A DNA stretch of 64,000 nucleotides from Prinsepia uniflora (lineage: Eukaryota; Streptophyta; Magnoliopsida; Rosales; Rosaceae): assembly GCA_032719365.1 (NCBI GenBank), contig CM064867.1, positions 59,150,601 to 59,214,600 on the forward strand, read 5' to 3'. Below the pieces are notes generated by a model. The model did not search any database. It saw only the letters and a program-made list of their open reading frames with translations, and was not told where the DNA came from. Positions 34,225 through 45,460 of this stretch are shown here, one piece after another. Each line of letters starts with the position of its first letter. Within the stretch, counting starts at the first letter, position 1. The position numbers and the translations under genes were made by a program.

Positions 34225-34272
34225 CTGACACTGTAGCTACAGTGTCAGGCGCGTGACTTTCACGCGCAGCCA
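34225..34272. promoter_or_regulatory. 24-bp perfect palindrome followed by a CpG-rich hairpin
   Basis: CTGACACTGTAG/CTACAGTGTCAG is a perfect 24-bp palindrome (34225-34248) and is followed at once by GCGCGTGA...TCACGCGC. The same pair is at 41342-41389 in the 3' LTR. Related but decayed versions are in the P and M LTRs. Confidence 0.85.
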
Positions 34273-34851
34273 CTTTGGGCGGCGCGTGAGGGCGCGTTGG
34301 GGCTTATCTCCGATCACGATCAGCATGACTTTTATTCCTCTCATCATTCTAAACATTTTTTGGTGAATTAACCATGTTGATCTGAGATAGTTTTTGATGG
34401 GTCAGTTTAGGGCCGGTTGCCTCGGGGAACGTGTCGACGGATTCCCCGAGCCGGTTTCTGTTTCGGACTTTGTGGTTAAACATTTTAGACTTGTAGTGAC
34501 CCTTACATGTGATTTGGACTGACAGGAATTGTACGATAATCCCGGTACAAGTTCGTACGCGCAGGTTCACCGCGGGATCGTACAGTGAGTGGGCCCGTTT
34601 TCATTAAACCCTTGCATGCTTAAATGTTTTCTGATTTACTTATATGTTCACATGCTGGAATCTATAAATGGTTTTGATAATTTTGAAATGTCGGTTATGG
34701 CACGTTTCACGGTATTTGGGCATGAGACCCGTTTGATGAAACGTGACGATCGGTTCAGATTTTACCTATGTATACATATATGTTTGCATGTGGATATCAA
34801 TAAAATGTATTTGGTACTGCACTGTATAGATCCATTCATATGATACTGTCT

Positions 34852-34965
34852 CCTCTGGATGAGGTACCCCGGAGAGGTCACGGACGTCTAGAACGTCCAG
34901 TGTCTATGACGCTAAGCCTTGTGATTGTGACCTTATTAGACGTCAGGGACGTCAGACATCAGGGA
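34852..34965 (+). repeat. hairpin array in Tekay 5' LTR
   Basis: Arms CTCTGG/CCGGAG, GGACGT/ACGTCC, AGTGTC/GACGCT (wobble), GACGTC/GACGTC and GACATC/GATGTC. Three hairpins present in the 3' LTR are missing here. Confidence 0.8.
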
Positions 34966-35479
34966 TGTCGGGATTGGAGTGTATAGTGCAGCAACTAAAA
35001 TTATACTTATGGTTTTATTATATGCCCTATGGTTCATGTTATATGATTAATGGTTTTAAATACGGATGCATGCATGTTTGGAAAACGGAGGGGTAAATTA
35101 TATGTTTTACTTATCAAATGATTTTATAAACTTGAGTTTCGGTCCACTCACCCTTAATGTTTTTGGTAACCCCTCCAGGTCGTGATACTGAGGTAGAGGA
35201 GGAACCTGAGGCTGAGGCATAGATTTACTTCTGCGTACCTGAACCCCTGTTGGGTGGTGTACCCGCAGGTTTACTATAGTGTCGTGCTAGCAACTTGTAA
35301 TTTTGGATTTCATCCCTTGTCTGACATTCGTTTAATTCGGATTTGTTGTATGACTTTAATTTGGTTATTTATGCATTTGATGTTTTGAGGTTAAAATTGG
35401 TATGAATTACTGGGTGTCAGACGGGAGCAGGGCACGTCCCCTTGTGGTCCCTATGGGATCGGGGCGCGTCCTGTCAGCT

Positions 35480-35491
35480 TGGTATCAGAGC
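35480..35491 (+). promoter_or_regulatory. Tekay primer-binding site (initiator tRNA-Met)
   Basis: TGGTATCAGAGC three bases after the LTR end, as in P, M and Q. Confidence 0.95.
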
Positions 35492-35607
35492 ACTAGGTTG
35501 TGGTCAGTACTAGGGTATGGTCAGCATGCTAGACTAGCGATTAGTACTAGTTACTTTTCGACTTTTAAGAATATTGTTTTCTGATCTATGCCTCTTGACA
35601 GTTGGTT

Positions 35608-36779
35608 ATGCCTCCTAGGAGAATTCCTCATACACGAACTGACGAGGATCTGGAAAGGGAGATGGAATGCGCGAGCATTGAAAGGGCTCAACGTTTGGGA
35701 GCCACTCCTTTCTGCGGGGGATCAAACCTCGAGGATGCTCATGATTGGATCACCAAGTGGGAGAGGATCTTCTCGGTGATGCACTGCCCTCCAGGCGAAC
35801 GGGTAACCTTGGCGGCCTTCTTGCTGGAAGGAGGAGCCTACCAGTGGTGGCACGGACTCGAAATGTCTGGGTGGTCGGTCCATACCACTACTTAGGAAGC
35901 TTTCCGTTCCAGATTTCTGGACCAGTACTACCCGCGATCGTTCCGCGCGGCGAGGGAGGCTGAGTTCCTGCGGCTGGAGCAGGGTGATATGTCCGTTGCG
36001 GACTACGAACAAACTTTTGGAAAACTATCCCGGTTCGCTGCATCATTGTGAGCACAGAGGAGGACAAATGCCAAAGGTTCGAGCTTGGACTCCGAGGGGA
36101 GATCCGGGCAAGTGTGACTGCTGCTACTCATGCTTCACTGAGAGATTTGGTCGACGTTGCGGTGCGTGTCGAGGCCAGTCTGGCGGCACACCAGACACGA
36201 CAGCCTTCGGGCGAGGGGCGACGACAGGATCGCCCACATCGTGGACCATCGGTCCATAAGAACTATAAGGGAGGGGGCTACAGGGGAGCACCCTCATCCT
36301 TCAAGGGTCGTGGCTGGTCAGGTCGACGTGGAGGCTCTCAGGGCAGAGGATCTGGATACAACTATGGGCAGCGCTCATCTTGGAGCGGTGCTTCTGGCGG
36401 GCATTTGGACAGGCCGAGGCCAGTAAATTGTTTTGCTTGCGGAGAGGAGGGCCACTATGCCAGTGATTGCCCGCAGTTGTCCAAGAACAACGACGATGAG
36501 GGCTCTAGTGTGGTGCAGAGCACGGCTTCCCACACTAATGGAGGTCGCGGTCAGGGAGGTGACCGTGGTGCTGGGCGTGGCGCGCTCGGGCGCGGACGGA
36601 ACGGAGGGCCAAGGGCCCAAGTGTTTGCAATGACCCAGCAGCAGGCGAGGACTGCCCCAGGCGTGGTCACAGGTACACTTCATATCTTAAACCTTCTTGT
36701 ACGTGTATTGATGGATGCGGGGGCTACACACTCTTTTATTTCAAAAAGTTGTGCTGGTATGCTTGATTGTGTGGTATGA
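35608..36779 (+). pseudogene. Tekay gag and protease
   Basis: ATG at 35608 begins MPPRRIPHTRTDEDLEREME. The gag domain (DAHDWITKWERIFSVMHCPP, FLLEGGAYQWWHGL, FLDQYYPRSFRAAREAEFLR) is interrupted by TAG at 35893, where family members usually have Trp, and by a one-base frameshift near 36040. It continues in the frame used by the rest of pol. A Gly/Arg-rich tail leads to the zinc knuckle CFACGEEGHYASDC (near 36433), then the protease active site MDAGATHSFIS (near 36711-36743). TGA at 36777 ends the frame. Gag forms particles and packages RNA, and protease processes the polyprotein. Confidence 0.92.
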
Positions 36780-39521
36780 GCCTTAGATTGTGAAATGGGT
36801 GTTGGCACCCCGATGGGCATCGTGTACCTTGTGAATCAGGTGATTCGGAGGTGCCCGGTAAGAATTGAGGATGTGGATTTACCAGCAGACTTAATTATTC
36901 TGGATATCCACGACTTCGATATAATCCTAGGGATGGATTGGCTGTCGGAGCACGGATCGCTCATCGACTGCTGTAGCAAGCAAGTGATTCTGCGGAGCCC
37001 GGGTTTGCCGGAGGTTATCTTTCAGGGGGAACGTGACGGTTCGCCTCCTGAAGTGATCTCTTCACTTACTGCTACCAAACTTCTACGGAAGGGATGCCAG
37101 GCTTATCTGGCGCATGTCGTGTCGGAACGGGTTGATACTCCGGGTATCGACGAAATACCGGTGGTATGCTAGTTTCCGGATGTATTCCCGGAATACTTAC
37201 CTGGATTGCCACCCTCACGGGAGATCGAGTTTACTATTGAACTACTCCCTGGTACCCGACCTATATCCCAGGCACCCTACCGGATGGCGCCGGCTGAGTT
37301 ACGAGAACTCAAGACTCAATTGCAGGAGTTGGTGGATTTGGGATATGTCCAACCGAGTACTTCACCGTGGGGAGCACCGGTGTTGTTTGTAAAGAAGAAG
37401 GAGGGAAGTCTCCGTTTGTGCATTGACTATCGACAACTCAACAAGGTGACACTGAGGAACCAGTATCCTCTACCCAGGATCGATGACCTTTTTGACCAGT
37501 TGCGGGGAGCTCAGTGCTTCTCGAAAATTGATTTGCGGTCTGGGTATCACCAACTGAGGATTTCGGAGGAGGATATTCCGAAAACTGCTTTTTGAACCCG
37601 TTATGGACACTACGAGTTCCTTGTTATTCCATTTGGTTTGACGAATGCTCCAGCAGCATTCATGGATCTGATGAACCGGGTCTTCCGACCCTACCTGGAT
37701 AAGTTTGTGATTGTGTTCATCGATGATATTTTGGTGTACTCGAGGAGTGCCCGTGCACATGAGGAACATCTACAGTTGGTCTTGGAGAGACTGAGACAAG
37801 AACAATTGTATGCCAAGTTGAGCAAGTGTCAGTTTTGGCTGGGCAGTATTGGTTTTCAGGGGCACGTGATATCTAAGGATGGGATTAGCGTGGATCCCCA
37901 GAAAACAGAAGAGGTGACCAACTGGGCTAGACCGACAACGGTGACTGAGGTGCGGAGTTTCGTCGGATTAGCAGGTTACTACCGGAGATTCGTGGAGGGT
38001 TTCTCCAAAATTGCTGCACCATTGACTCGTTTGACTCGGAAGGGAGTGAAGTTTATCTGGGACGAGTAGTGCGATCGGAGTTTTCAAGAGTTGAAAGATC
38101 GATTGACCACTGTACCTGTCCTTGCATTGCCGGATGACAGTGGAGAGTTTGTGGTCTTCAGTGATGCATCGCTGCAAGGTCTGGGCTACGTGTTGATGCA
38201 AACTGGCAAGGTTATCGCCTACGCATCCCGGCAGCTGAAGACCCACGAGTTGAACTACCCTACCCATGATTTGGAGTTGGCAGCGGTGGTTCATGCCCCA
38301 AAAATCTGCAGGCATTATCTATTCGGCGCAACGTGTCGGATATACACCGACCACCAGAGTCTTAAATACTTATTCACTCAGAAGGAGCTTAACATGAGAC
38401 AACGGAGATGGTTGGAGCTGCTGAAGGACTATGACTGTACGATCGAGTACCATTCGGGTAAGGCCAATGTGGTGGCTGATGCACTCAGCAGGAAATCAGC
38501 AGGATCGGTTGCACACCTGGGGATGGTGTATCTCCCCTTACTGGTGGAACTCCGGAAGGCGGGAGTTATCTTGGGTACGGATAAGCATGGAGCTTTGTTG
38601 GCCAGCTTCCATGTACGACCTGTACTGATTGATCGGATTATCGAAGCACAACTTCAGGATCCGATACTCTGTATTTACAGAGTTGAGGTCGATGCAGATG
38701 GGAGACAGGATTTTACCATCCGGGATGATGGAGCGCTGGTGAAGTTGGGCCGTTTGTGTGTACCTGCAGTGGCAGAGTTACGAGCCGAGATTCTTGAGGA
38801 AGCCCATAGTTCGGCCTATGCTATGCATCCGGGAGGTACAAAGATGTACCGTACCCTCCGGAACCATTATTGGTGGCCAGGAATGAAGAAGGATATTGCT
38901 GAGTTCGTGAGCAAATGCTTAACTTGTCAGCAGGTTAAGGCGGAACGGCAGAGACCTTATGGGGCTATGCAGCCACTTCCGATTCCCGAGTGGAAGTGGG
39001 ATCACATCACCATGGACTTCGTCTTTAAGTTACCGAGAACTCAGAGTGGAGTGGACGGAGTATGGGTGATCGTGGATCGGTTAACCAAATCAGCCCATTT
39101 TCTGCCAGTTCAGGAGACCTATAAACCTAACCGACTGGCTCAGTTGTTTGTGAAGGAAATCATACGATTGCATGGTACGCCGGAATTGATCGTGTCCAAT
39201 CGTGATCCGCGTTTCACTTCCAGGTTCTGGCGGAGTCTGCAAGCTACTTTGGGAACAACCCTACGTTTCAGTACTGCTTTCCATCCTCAGACCGATGGAC
39301 AGTCTGAAAGAACCATTCAGACCCTGGAGGACATGATGAGGTCATGTGTACTACAGTTTCAGGACTCTTGGGATACTCATTTGTCATTGATGGAATTCGC
39401 TTACAACAACAGCTATCAGGCAAGCATCGGGATGGCACCCTATAAGGCACTGTATGGTCGACAGTGCAGGACACCTATCTGCTAGACGGAGATAGGAGAG
39501 CGAGCGGCGGTAGGACCGGAA
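36780..39521 (+). pseudogene. Tekay pol: RT, RNase H and integrase, one frame with stops
   Basis: All blocks share one frame. Rest of the protease domain (IILDIHDFDIILGMDWLSEH, near 36885-36950); stop 37170; RT from about 37205 (LCIDYRQLNKVTLRNQYPLP, FSKIDLRSGYHQLRI), stop 37593, catalytic FIDD (37716-37727), LSKCQFWLGSIGFQGHVISK; stop 38067; RNase H (VVFSDASLQGLGYVLM, RIYTDHQSLKYL, ANVVADALSRK); integrase zinc finger (MHPGGTKMYRTLRNHYWWPG, CLTCQQVK) and core. The core has the first Asp (39015-39017) and the Glu (39306-39308), but the second Asp codon is AAT, Asn (39198-39200). A stop follows at 39483. RT copies RNA to DNA and integrase inserts it. Besides the stops, integrase has lost a catalytic residue. 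Confidence 0.93.
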
Positions 39522-40052
39522 TTGATGGACTTAACCATGGAAACTGTTCGTGTTATCAAGGAGAGATTGAAGGCGGCACAGGATCGCCAGAAGAGTTATG
39601 CTGATCGACGGATTCGAGACTTGGAATTTGAAGTGGGAGATTTCGTCTTCCTGAAGTTATCACCGTGGAAGGGGATTATCCGATTCGGTCGACGGGGGAA
39701 ACTGAGTCCGCGTTTTATCGGACCATATGAGATCGTGGAGAGAATCGGCAGAGTTGTTTACAGACTGGCACTACCTCCAGAACTATCTAGAGTTCACGAT
39801 GTTTTCCACATATCGATGCTACGGAAGTACGTACGTGATGCTTCTCATGTACTTGGGGAACAACCTGTCGAACTACGGGAGGATTTGAGCTTTGATGAAC
39901 AACCAGTGCAGATCTTGGATCATAAGGACAAAGTACTACGTCGGAAGACGATCCCTCTCGTGAAGATTCTCTGGAGAAACCAGAATGTGGAAGAAGCCAC
40001 ATGGGAGCCTGAGGCTCAGATGCGAGATCAATTTCCTCATTTGTTTCTTTGA
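39522..40052 (+). pseudogene. Tekay integrase C-terminus with chromodomain
   Basis: The frame continues after the stop at 39483: RIRDLEFEVGDFVFLKLSPW and GRRGKLSPRFIGPYEIVERI (GPY/F module), SRVHDVFHISMLRKYV, and a terminal chromodomain (VQILDHKDKVLRRKTIPLVK, ILWRNQNVEEATWEPEAQMR). Chromodomains of this lineage direct integration to heterochromatin. The stop TGA at 40050-40052 overlaps the left arm of the stem-loop before the polypurine tract. Confidence 0.93.
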
Positions 40053-40086
40053 AATTTCAGGACGAAATTTCTTAAGGGGGGAAGGT
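40051..40086 (+). promoter_or_regulatory. Tekay stem-loop and polypurine tract
   Basis: GAAATTTC (40051-40058) can pair with GAAATTTC (40064-40071) across AGGAC, then CTTAAGGGGGGAAGG leads to the LTR start TGTAACACCCC (40087). The purine run primes plus-strand synthesis. The stem-loop is shared with P, Q and M. Confidence 0.8.
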
Positions 40087-42663
40087 TGTAACACCCCGGA
40101 CATTCGAGGATTTTAATATTGCAATTTAATGTGTGAATTGACGCTTTTACCCTTGTGATTGATATGGCCAAATTTTTGACTTTTTGATTGATGAGTTAAA
40201 TGGACTTTGACCTATGACCGTGACGTAGTATGGGACGTCACGAGTTCATAGACAGGTGGCACGTCCATTTCGGACGATCAGGGAAAAAGTTATGACTATC
40301 GGAAGTTCAGGGGCATTACCGTAAGTTGGACTTCACGGGCGAAAATGTTGACTTTTCATTTGACAATTAATTTTCACGCGACTCAAGGACCGATAGGTAG
40401 GCCTCGACGTCCTGAGTCCGTAGACAGGCGGCACGCCAAAATCGGACTTCGTATGGCTGAGTTACGGGTCTGGGAAGTGATGGGTATTTTGGTAATTATT
40501 GAACCAGGGGCATTTTGGTCTTTTTGCCCTGGTTACTGTAGCAGACCGCGGGGGACATGGGCGGCACCACCATGTGCGGTGGTTCTATCGTGCAATTGAT
40601 ATTGCTATCATGTGCTGGAATGTCTGGGTTGTCTTTTGCTTTTAAACGTGGCCTGAGCCGTCCAGCCTGCACGATCAATTGATTAATTCAAGATCGAAGC
40701 TTTTCGGGGAACACTTTGCAGTGGACAATTGGACACCCACGAGCCTCTGGGACGGTTTGAAATTGTTTAAAACCAATTAGAACGTGCTTGAGCATCACTC
40801 TGATGCTGTTATAACTAAGAACGGGTGAGGGAAACCAGGGAAGCCATTTCTGGAAAAATTGGAGGGAAAATCAGTGTTTAATTTCTACGGTGTGTTGGGC
40901 CAATCTAATCGCAGAGTAAGCTTTCTGGGAGTATTTGGAACACAACCATATCAAAGTCGAAGGCAACCAGCCACGGGTGAGCTGGGACGGTGACTGCCGT
41001 GTTCAGAAGAATTTCAGAGTTTGGACGACTACTTCCAGGTGAGTGTTGATTCAATTGAGTGTGTTTTCTAGTTCGTTGTGATACTATGATGCTTCATGTA
41101 AGGTTAATTTGATTTCGGTTTAGAAACCAGTGAGTTGGGGTGATCAACCCGTTTGGATGATCACGGGTCGAAGGGCCGTTTGGGGATTCGATTTGGCAAA
41201 TTAATAACCCAGAACTTAAATTCAATGTTTAATTAACATGTTAGGATCAAATTGGATTGAAATCGAGTAGGAATTGATGGGTAATTAACCGGGTCAAGCC
41301 GCGGGTGGCAGGCCCGAATTACAGACAAACGGGTGAAGGTGCTGACACTGTAGCTACAGTGTCAGGCGCGTGACTTTCACGCGCAGCCACTTTGGGCGGC
41401 GCGTGAGGGCGCGTTGGGGCTTATCTCCGATCACGATCAGCATGACTTTTATTCCTCTCATCATTCTAAACATTTTTGGTGAATTAACCATGTTGATCTG
41501 AGATAGTTTTTGATGGGTCAGTTTAGGGCCGGTTGCCTCGGGGAACGTGTCGACGGATTCCCCGAGCCGGTTTCTGTTTCGGACTTTGTGGTTAAACATT
41601 TTAGACTTGTAGTGACCCTTACATGTGATTTGGACTGACAGGAATTGTACGATAATCCCGGTACAAGTTCGTACGCGCAGGTTCACCGCGGGATCGTACA
41701 GTGAGTGGGCCCGTTTTCATTAAACCCTTGCATGCTTAAATGTTTTCTGATTTACTTATATGTTCACATGCTGGAATCTATAAATGGTTTTGATAATTTT
41801 GAAATGTCGGTTATGGCACGTTTCACGGTATTTGGGCATGAGACCCGTTTGATGAAACGTAACGATCGGTTCAGATTTTACCTATGTATACATATATGTT
41901 TGCATGTGGATATCAATAAAATGTATTTGGTACTGCACTGTATAGATCCATTCATATGATACTGTCTCCTCCGGATGAGGTACCCCGGAGAGGTCACGGA
42001 CGTCTAGAACGTCCAGCGTCTATGACGCTAAGCATCGGGGATGCTGTACCCGAACGGGGTTCGGGGATTGAACTCGGAATTGAGACCCGAGTGGCACGCG
42101 TAGCCTTGTGATTGTGACCTTATTAGACGTCAGGGACGTCAGACATCAGGGATGTCGGGATTGGAGTGTATAGTGCAGCAACTAAAATTATACTTATGGT
42201 TTTATTATATGCCCTATGGTTCATGTTATATGATTAATGGTTTTAAATACGGATGCATGCATGTTTGGAAAACGGAGGGGTAAATTATATGTTTTACTTA
42301 TCAAATGATTTTATAAACTTGAGTTTCGGTCCACTCACCCTTAATGTTTTTGGTAACCCCTCCAGGTCGTGATACTGAGGTAGAGTAGGAACCTGAGGCT
42401 GAGGCATAGATTTACTTCTGCGTACCTGAACCCCTGTTGGGTGGTGTACCCGCAGGTTTACTATAGTGTCGTGCTCGCAACTTGTAATTTTGGATTTCAT
42501 CCCTTGTCTGACATTCGTTTAATTCGGATTTGTTGTATGACTTTAATTTGGTTATTTATGCATTTGATGTTTTGAGGTTAAAATTGGTATGAATTACTGG
42601 GTGTCAGACGGGAGCAGGGCACGTCCCCTTGTGGTCCCTATGGGATCGGGGCGGGTCCTGTCA
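40087..42663 (+). repeat. Tekay 3' LTR
   Basis: Nearly identical to the 5' LTR but 70 bp longer, almost all from a 71-bp segment (about 42032-42102) in the hairpin array. Inverted arms lie at 41701-41708 and 42331-42338. It ends GGGTCCTGTCA and is followed by the target duplication GAATG. Confidence 0.95.
41969..42156 (+). repeat. hairpin array in Tekay 3' LTR (eight hairpins)
   Basis: Successive complementary arms: CTCCGG/CCGGAG, GGACGT/ACGTCC, AGCGTC/GACGCT, AGCATC/GATGCT, CCCGAAC/GTTCGGG, CTCGG/CCGAG, GACGTC/GACGTC, GACATC/GATGTC. Several adjacent units differ only by paired changes in both arms. Confidence 0.9.
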
Positions 42664-42668
42664 GAATG

Positions 42669-44564
42669 TGGGACATCAGTTGAGAACATGGACTGGCCAC
42701 AAAGCAGCTTCTGGCCAAAATCTCTTTGGGACACCTCTTTTGAGTAAGAAGATGCAACCCATGTTGAGAATTGTTCGATTCTTTCTGCCACACCATTTTT
42801 TTGTGGTGTGTATGCTGATGTTAGCTACTTTTTAATTCCTTTTTCTTTACAACATTTCACAAACTCATTAAAACAAAACTCACCACCACGATCAATTCTT
42901 AAGGTTTTCACGCTCTTCTCGATCTCAGTTTCAACCATGGAAACAAAGCTTTTAAAAGTTAGAAAGGCTTCTTACTCTTTATTCAAAAAATATGCCCATG
43001 TTTTTCTGCTAAAATCATCAATAAAGGATATGAAGTATTTTTGTTACCATTTGAAGCTGGTGTAATTGGTCTACAGAGGTTCGAGTGAATCAATTCCAAA
43101 ATTCCTTGAGCTCTCACTTAGTTGGGAATGAATCTCTGTCATGCTTTCCCACAACATAATTCTCACAAATGTTCGAGCGAGGAGTGACCATAGGAAAACT
43201 GGTCACCATTTCCTTCTTAAAGAGTGTCTTGAGCCCATTTAAGTGTAACTGACCATACCTAAAATGCCATAGCCATGATGGATCCTCTTTCTCGACCAGC
43301 ATACAACTTCCCACAGTTGCTAGCTTCAAACGATACAACCTATTTGGAGTCATCTTCACCACAACAATTGATCCATGCCTTGAATAATAAATTTCACATT
43401 CTTTGTTCTGAAATGTGATAGTGTATCCTTTCTCTTGAAGCTGCCCAACACTCAATAAATTTCCTTTCAAATCAGGGATATAAAACACAATAGATATAGT
43501 TTCCACATTCCCATTTATTGCCCTGATATGAACACTCCCTTTTCCCATCACATTCACAATTGAACTATCACCAAAGCTCACAATAGTAACAACCTGTCAT
43601 GTGATTACTGCATCCAGTGTCCACGTACCACACATCTTGATTTTTCTCCCCCATTGCATGGAATGCCATCAACAACATATCTTCTTCCTTCTTTTCAATG
43701 AAGTTCGGCTTCTCACGTTTCTTCTTGGGCAGTTTAGTGTAGCACTCATTCTTGAACTGCCCAAAATTCCCACATCTGTAGCATTCGATTTTTGACTTAT
43801 CAAAATGAATCTTGCCCTTTCTTAGATTCTCTTATTTTTTTCCTTGAATTTGGAGATGGTCTGCTAACATCTCTATTGCTATCTCGGTAGTATCACTGAC
43901 CACCTCGACCATGTCCTCTTCCACCTCTTCATCGGCCTCATCCTCGTGAACTTGAAGATTCTCCCATTTTTGAGACTTTGAAGGAAGCCAGTTCCTCCAT
44001 AGCATTTTTTCTGTTCACCCTATGTTCATACACTAATAATGAATTTTGTAATTCATCAACATGCATGTCTTCAATGTCGTTGCTCTCCTCAATTGAACAA
44101 ACCACAAAGTCAAATCTAGGAGTTAAGGACCTCAATTTATTTTCCACCACTGCCCCATCGTCAATTTTTTCACCATGAGTCCTCATTTTATTTGCAACTC
44201 CCATGACCTTTCCTCAATAATCGGTGATAGACTCACCACTCTTCATTTGAAGAGTCTCAAAATCTCTCTTATGGATTGAAGCTGTGCTTTTCTGGAGTAT
44301 AGTTTCCAAAATGGCTCGATTGATGGATAGAAATAGATAGTTCTTCACTTTTAAATCCTTTAGTTTCATCTCCTCCAACTTCTTTTGTTGGGTTTATGTA
44401 AGCATTGCCCCCTCTACTGGTTCTTCATAGCTAATTTCAATAAGATCCCAGTATTCTTTGGATCTTAAGAAATTTTATATTAACATGCTCCAATGATCAT
44501 AGTGACCATCAAAGCGTGGAATGACTGGTTTAACAAAGTTGTCTGTTGACTTTTCGGTTGCCAT
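42669..44564 (-). pseudogene. copia B gag, protease and integrase N-terminal part
   Basis: Minus-strand start near 44564 (MATEKSTDNFVKPVIPRFDG, HYDHWSM) opens a UBN2-type gag. It continues through MGVANKMRTHGEKIDDGAVV and LTPRFDFVVCSIEES, a zinc knuckle CYRCGNFGQFKNEC (near 43775), the protease (VDTGCSNHM, near 43620), and the GAG-pre-integrase part (43581-43114: VFYIPDLKGNLLSVGQLQEK, LWHFRYGQLHLNGLKTL, CENYVVGKHDRDSFPTK). Integrase continues, heavily decayed, to the GVAERIEQ and RTILNMG-like block near 42780-42700 and is then cut by the Tekay insertion. Many stops and frameshifts. Its order and motifs match TNT1-like copia elements. Confidence 0.85.
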
Positions 44565-44636
44565 GAAGTCTTGTTGCTACAAGAGTTTTTCCATGTATTC
44601 AAATGCTCAGGTCCAGTGGTGGGCTCTAATAACACT

Positions 44637-44686
44637 TGTTGGTATGGCTTTCTAAAACCTAACTCAAATTGAAGAACGTGAACAAC
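44637..44686 (-). repeat. copia B 5' LTR end, truncated
   Basis: On the minus strand the LTR end CCATACCAACA (at 44637) follows a segment matching 14748-14785. A decayed primer site (TGTTATTAGAGCC, family TGGTATCAGAGCC) lies next to it at about 44622-44636. The rest of the LTR is replaced by a Tekay-type LTR fragment. Confidence 0.6.
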
Positions 44687-45460
44687 AGTGCTTACTATAG
44701 CAGGCGTGTCGGCTTCACGCGCATCCACTCTTGATGGCGCGCGGGCTTCACACTTAGCCACTCTTGGCGGCGTGTGGGGGCATGTAGAACGGAGTTTGGA
44801 TTTACGACCAACATGTTTTTTTTTTCATCTTTTCGATGTTATAAAATTTTTGGCATAGGTTTTGAGTCGATCAGATACCGTTTCGAGGTAATTTTGGATA
44901 TCTGAAGGTTTGGGGTTCGTTTAAAAATTCCGAAAAATTAAGGGATTAAAACAGAGAAAGTTTGAGATGGTTAATGACCTTTTGATGTGATTTTTGACAG
45001 GTCCTAAGGTTCCCGAATATTACGGAAGTACGTGCAAAGCAAAACTCGGTTATACGAATGGTGTGTGAGTGGACTTTCTTTTCCTAAACTACTATGCATG
45101 CATATTCATATGATTTAAATGGTTTTTTATGTGATTTTGATAACATTAGAGTGATTGAGATTTTATATTAATTTCGACGATTTTATGACTTGTGGTTTGA
45201 ATAACGATGTTGGAATGTTGGTGGTTTTCTATGGTTTTTGGACGGTTTTTCGGAAGCCTTTAATGACCCATTTTACAAGATTTCTCGAATATATTTTCGA
45301 ATGGTTTTCATGGAAAATGATTTCTACGCACGTTTTACGAGGAACGACGTATATGTTGGTTTTGGGCTTAGGCCCGAGGTTAAGACAATGATTTAGTGCC
45401 TTTAAGTTCATATTGTAAAAGTATTGATATATTTCAAATATGAATGCATTGTAATATTCG
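44687..45460 (+). repeat. Tekay-type LTR fragment (near Q subfamily)
   Basis: Lacks both LTR ends but shows, in order, the CpG-rich block (GGCTTCACGCGCATCC), the GAGTCGATCAGATACCGTTTCG motif, the left inverted arm GTGTGAGTGGAC (about 45062-45073) followed by ATGCATGCAT, and a GGGC...GCCC hairpin (near 45365). It stops before any right arm. Closest by eye to the Q LTR (53881-56802). Confidence 0.7.

Larger units (their letters stand above)
32970..35476 (+). repeat. Tekay 5' LTR
   Basis: TGTAACACCCCGG to CGCGTCCTGTCA. Shows the TAGACAGG motif pair (33132 and 33304), the 24-bp palindrome (34225-34248), inverted arms (34585-34592, 35144-35151), a hairpin array (34852-34965) and CCCCTCCAGG near 35172. 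It lacks 71 bp of the array present in the 3' LTR. Confidence 0.95.
32970..42663 (+). mobile_element. full-length Tekay/Del-type Ty3/gypsy chromovirus, 9.7 kb
   Basis: Both LTRs (2507 and 2577 bp), primer site, gag-protease-RT-RNase H-integrase-chromodomain and polypurine tract are all present, flanked by a perfect target duplication GAATG (32965-32969 and 42664-42668). It inserted into the integrase of copia B. By eye the LTRs differ at about 20 positions plus a 71-bp and a few 1-bp indels, so the insertion is comparatively young. The order of domains ending in integrase and a chromodomain places it in the Del/Tekay lineage. Six in-frame stops and one frameshift make it non-autonomous now. 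Confidence 0.95.

Noticed and set aside
32970..42663. Endogenous plant pararetrovirus (Caulimoviridae)
   Set aside because: The element has LTRs, a target duplication, an integrase and a chromodomain, and no movement-protein motif, so it is a Ty3/gypsy retrotransposon.
45155..45391. Hydrophobic 78-residue open frame
   Set aside because: It lies in a Tekay-type LTR fragment and has no counterpart in better-preserved LTRs.
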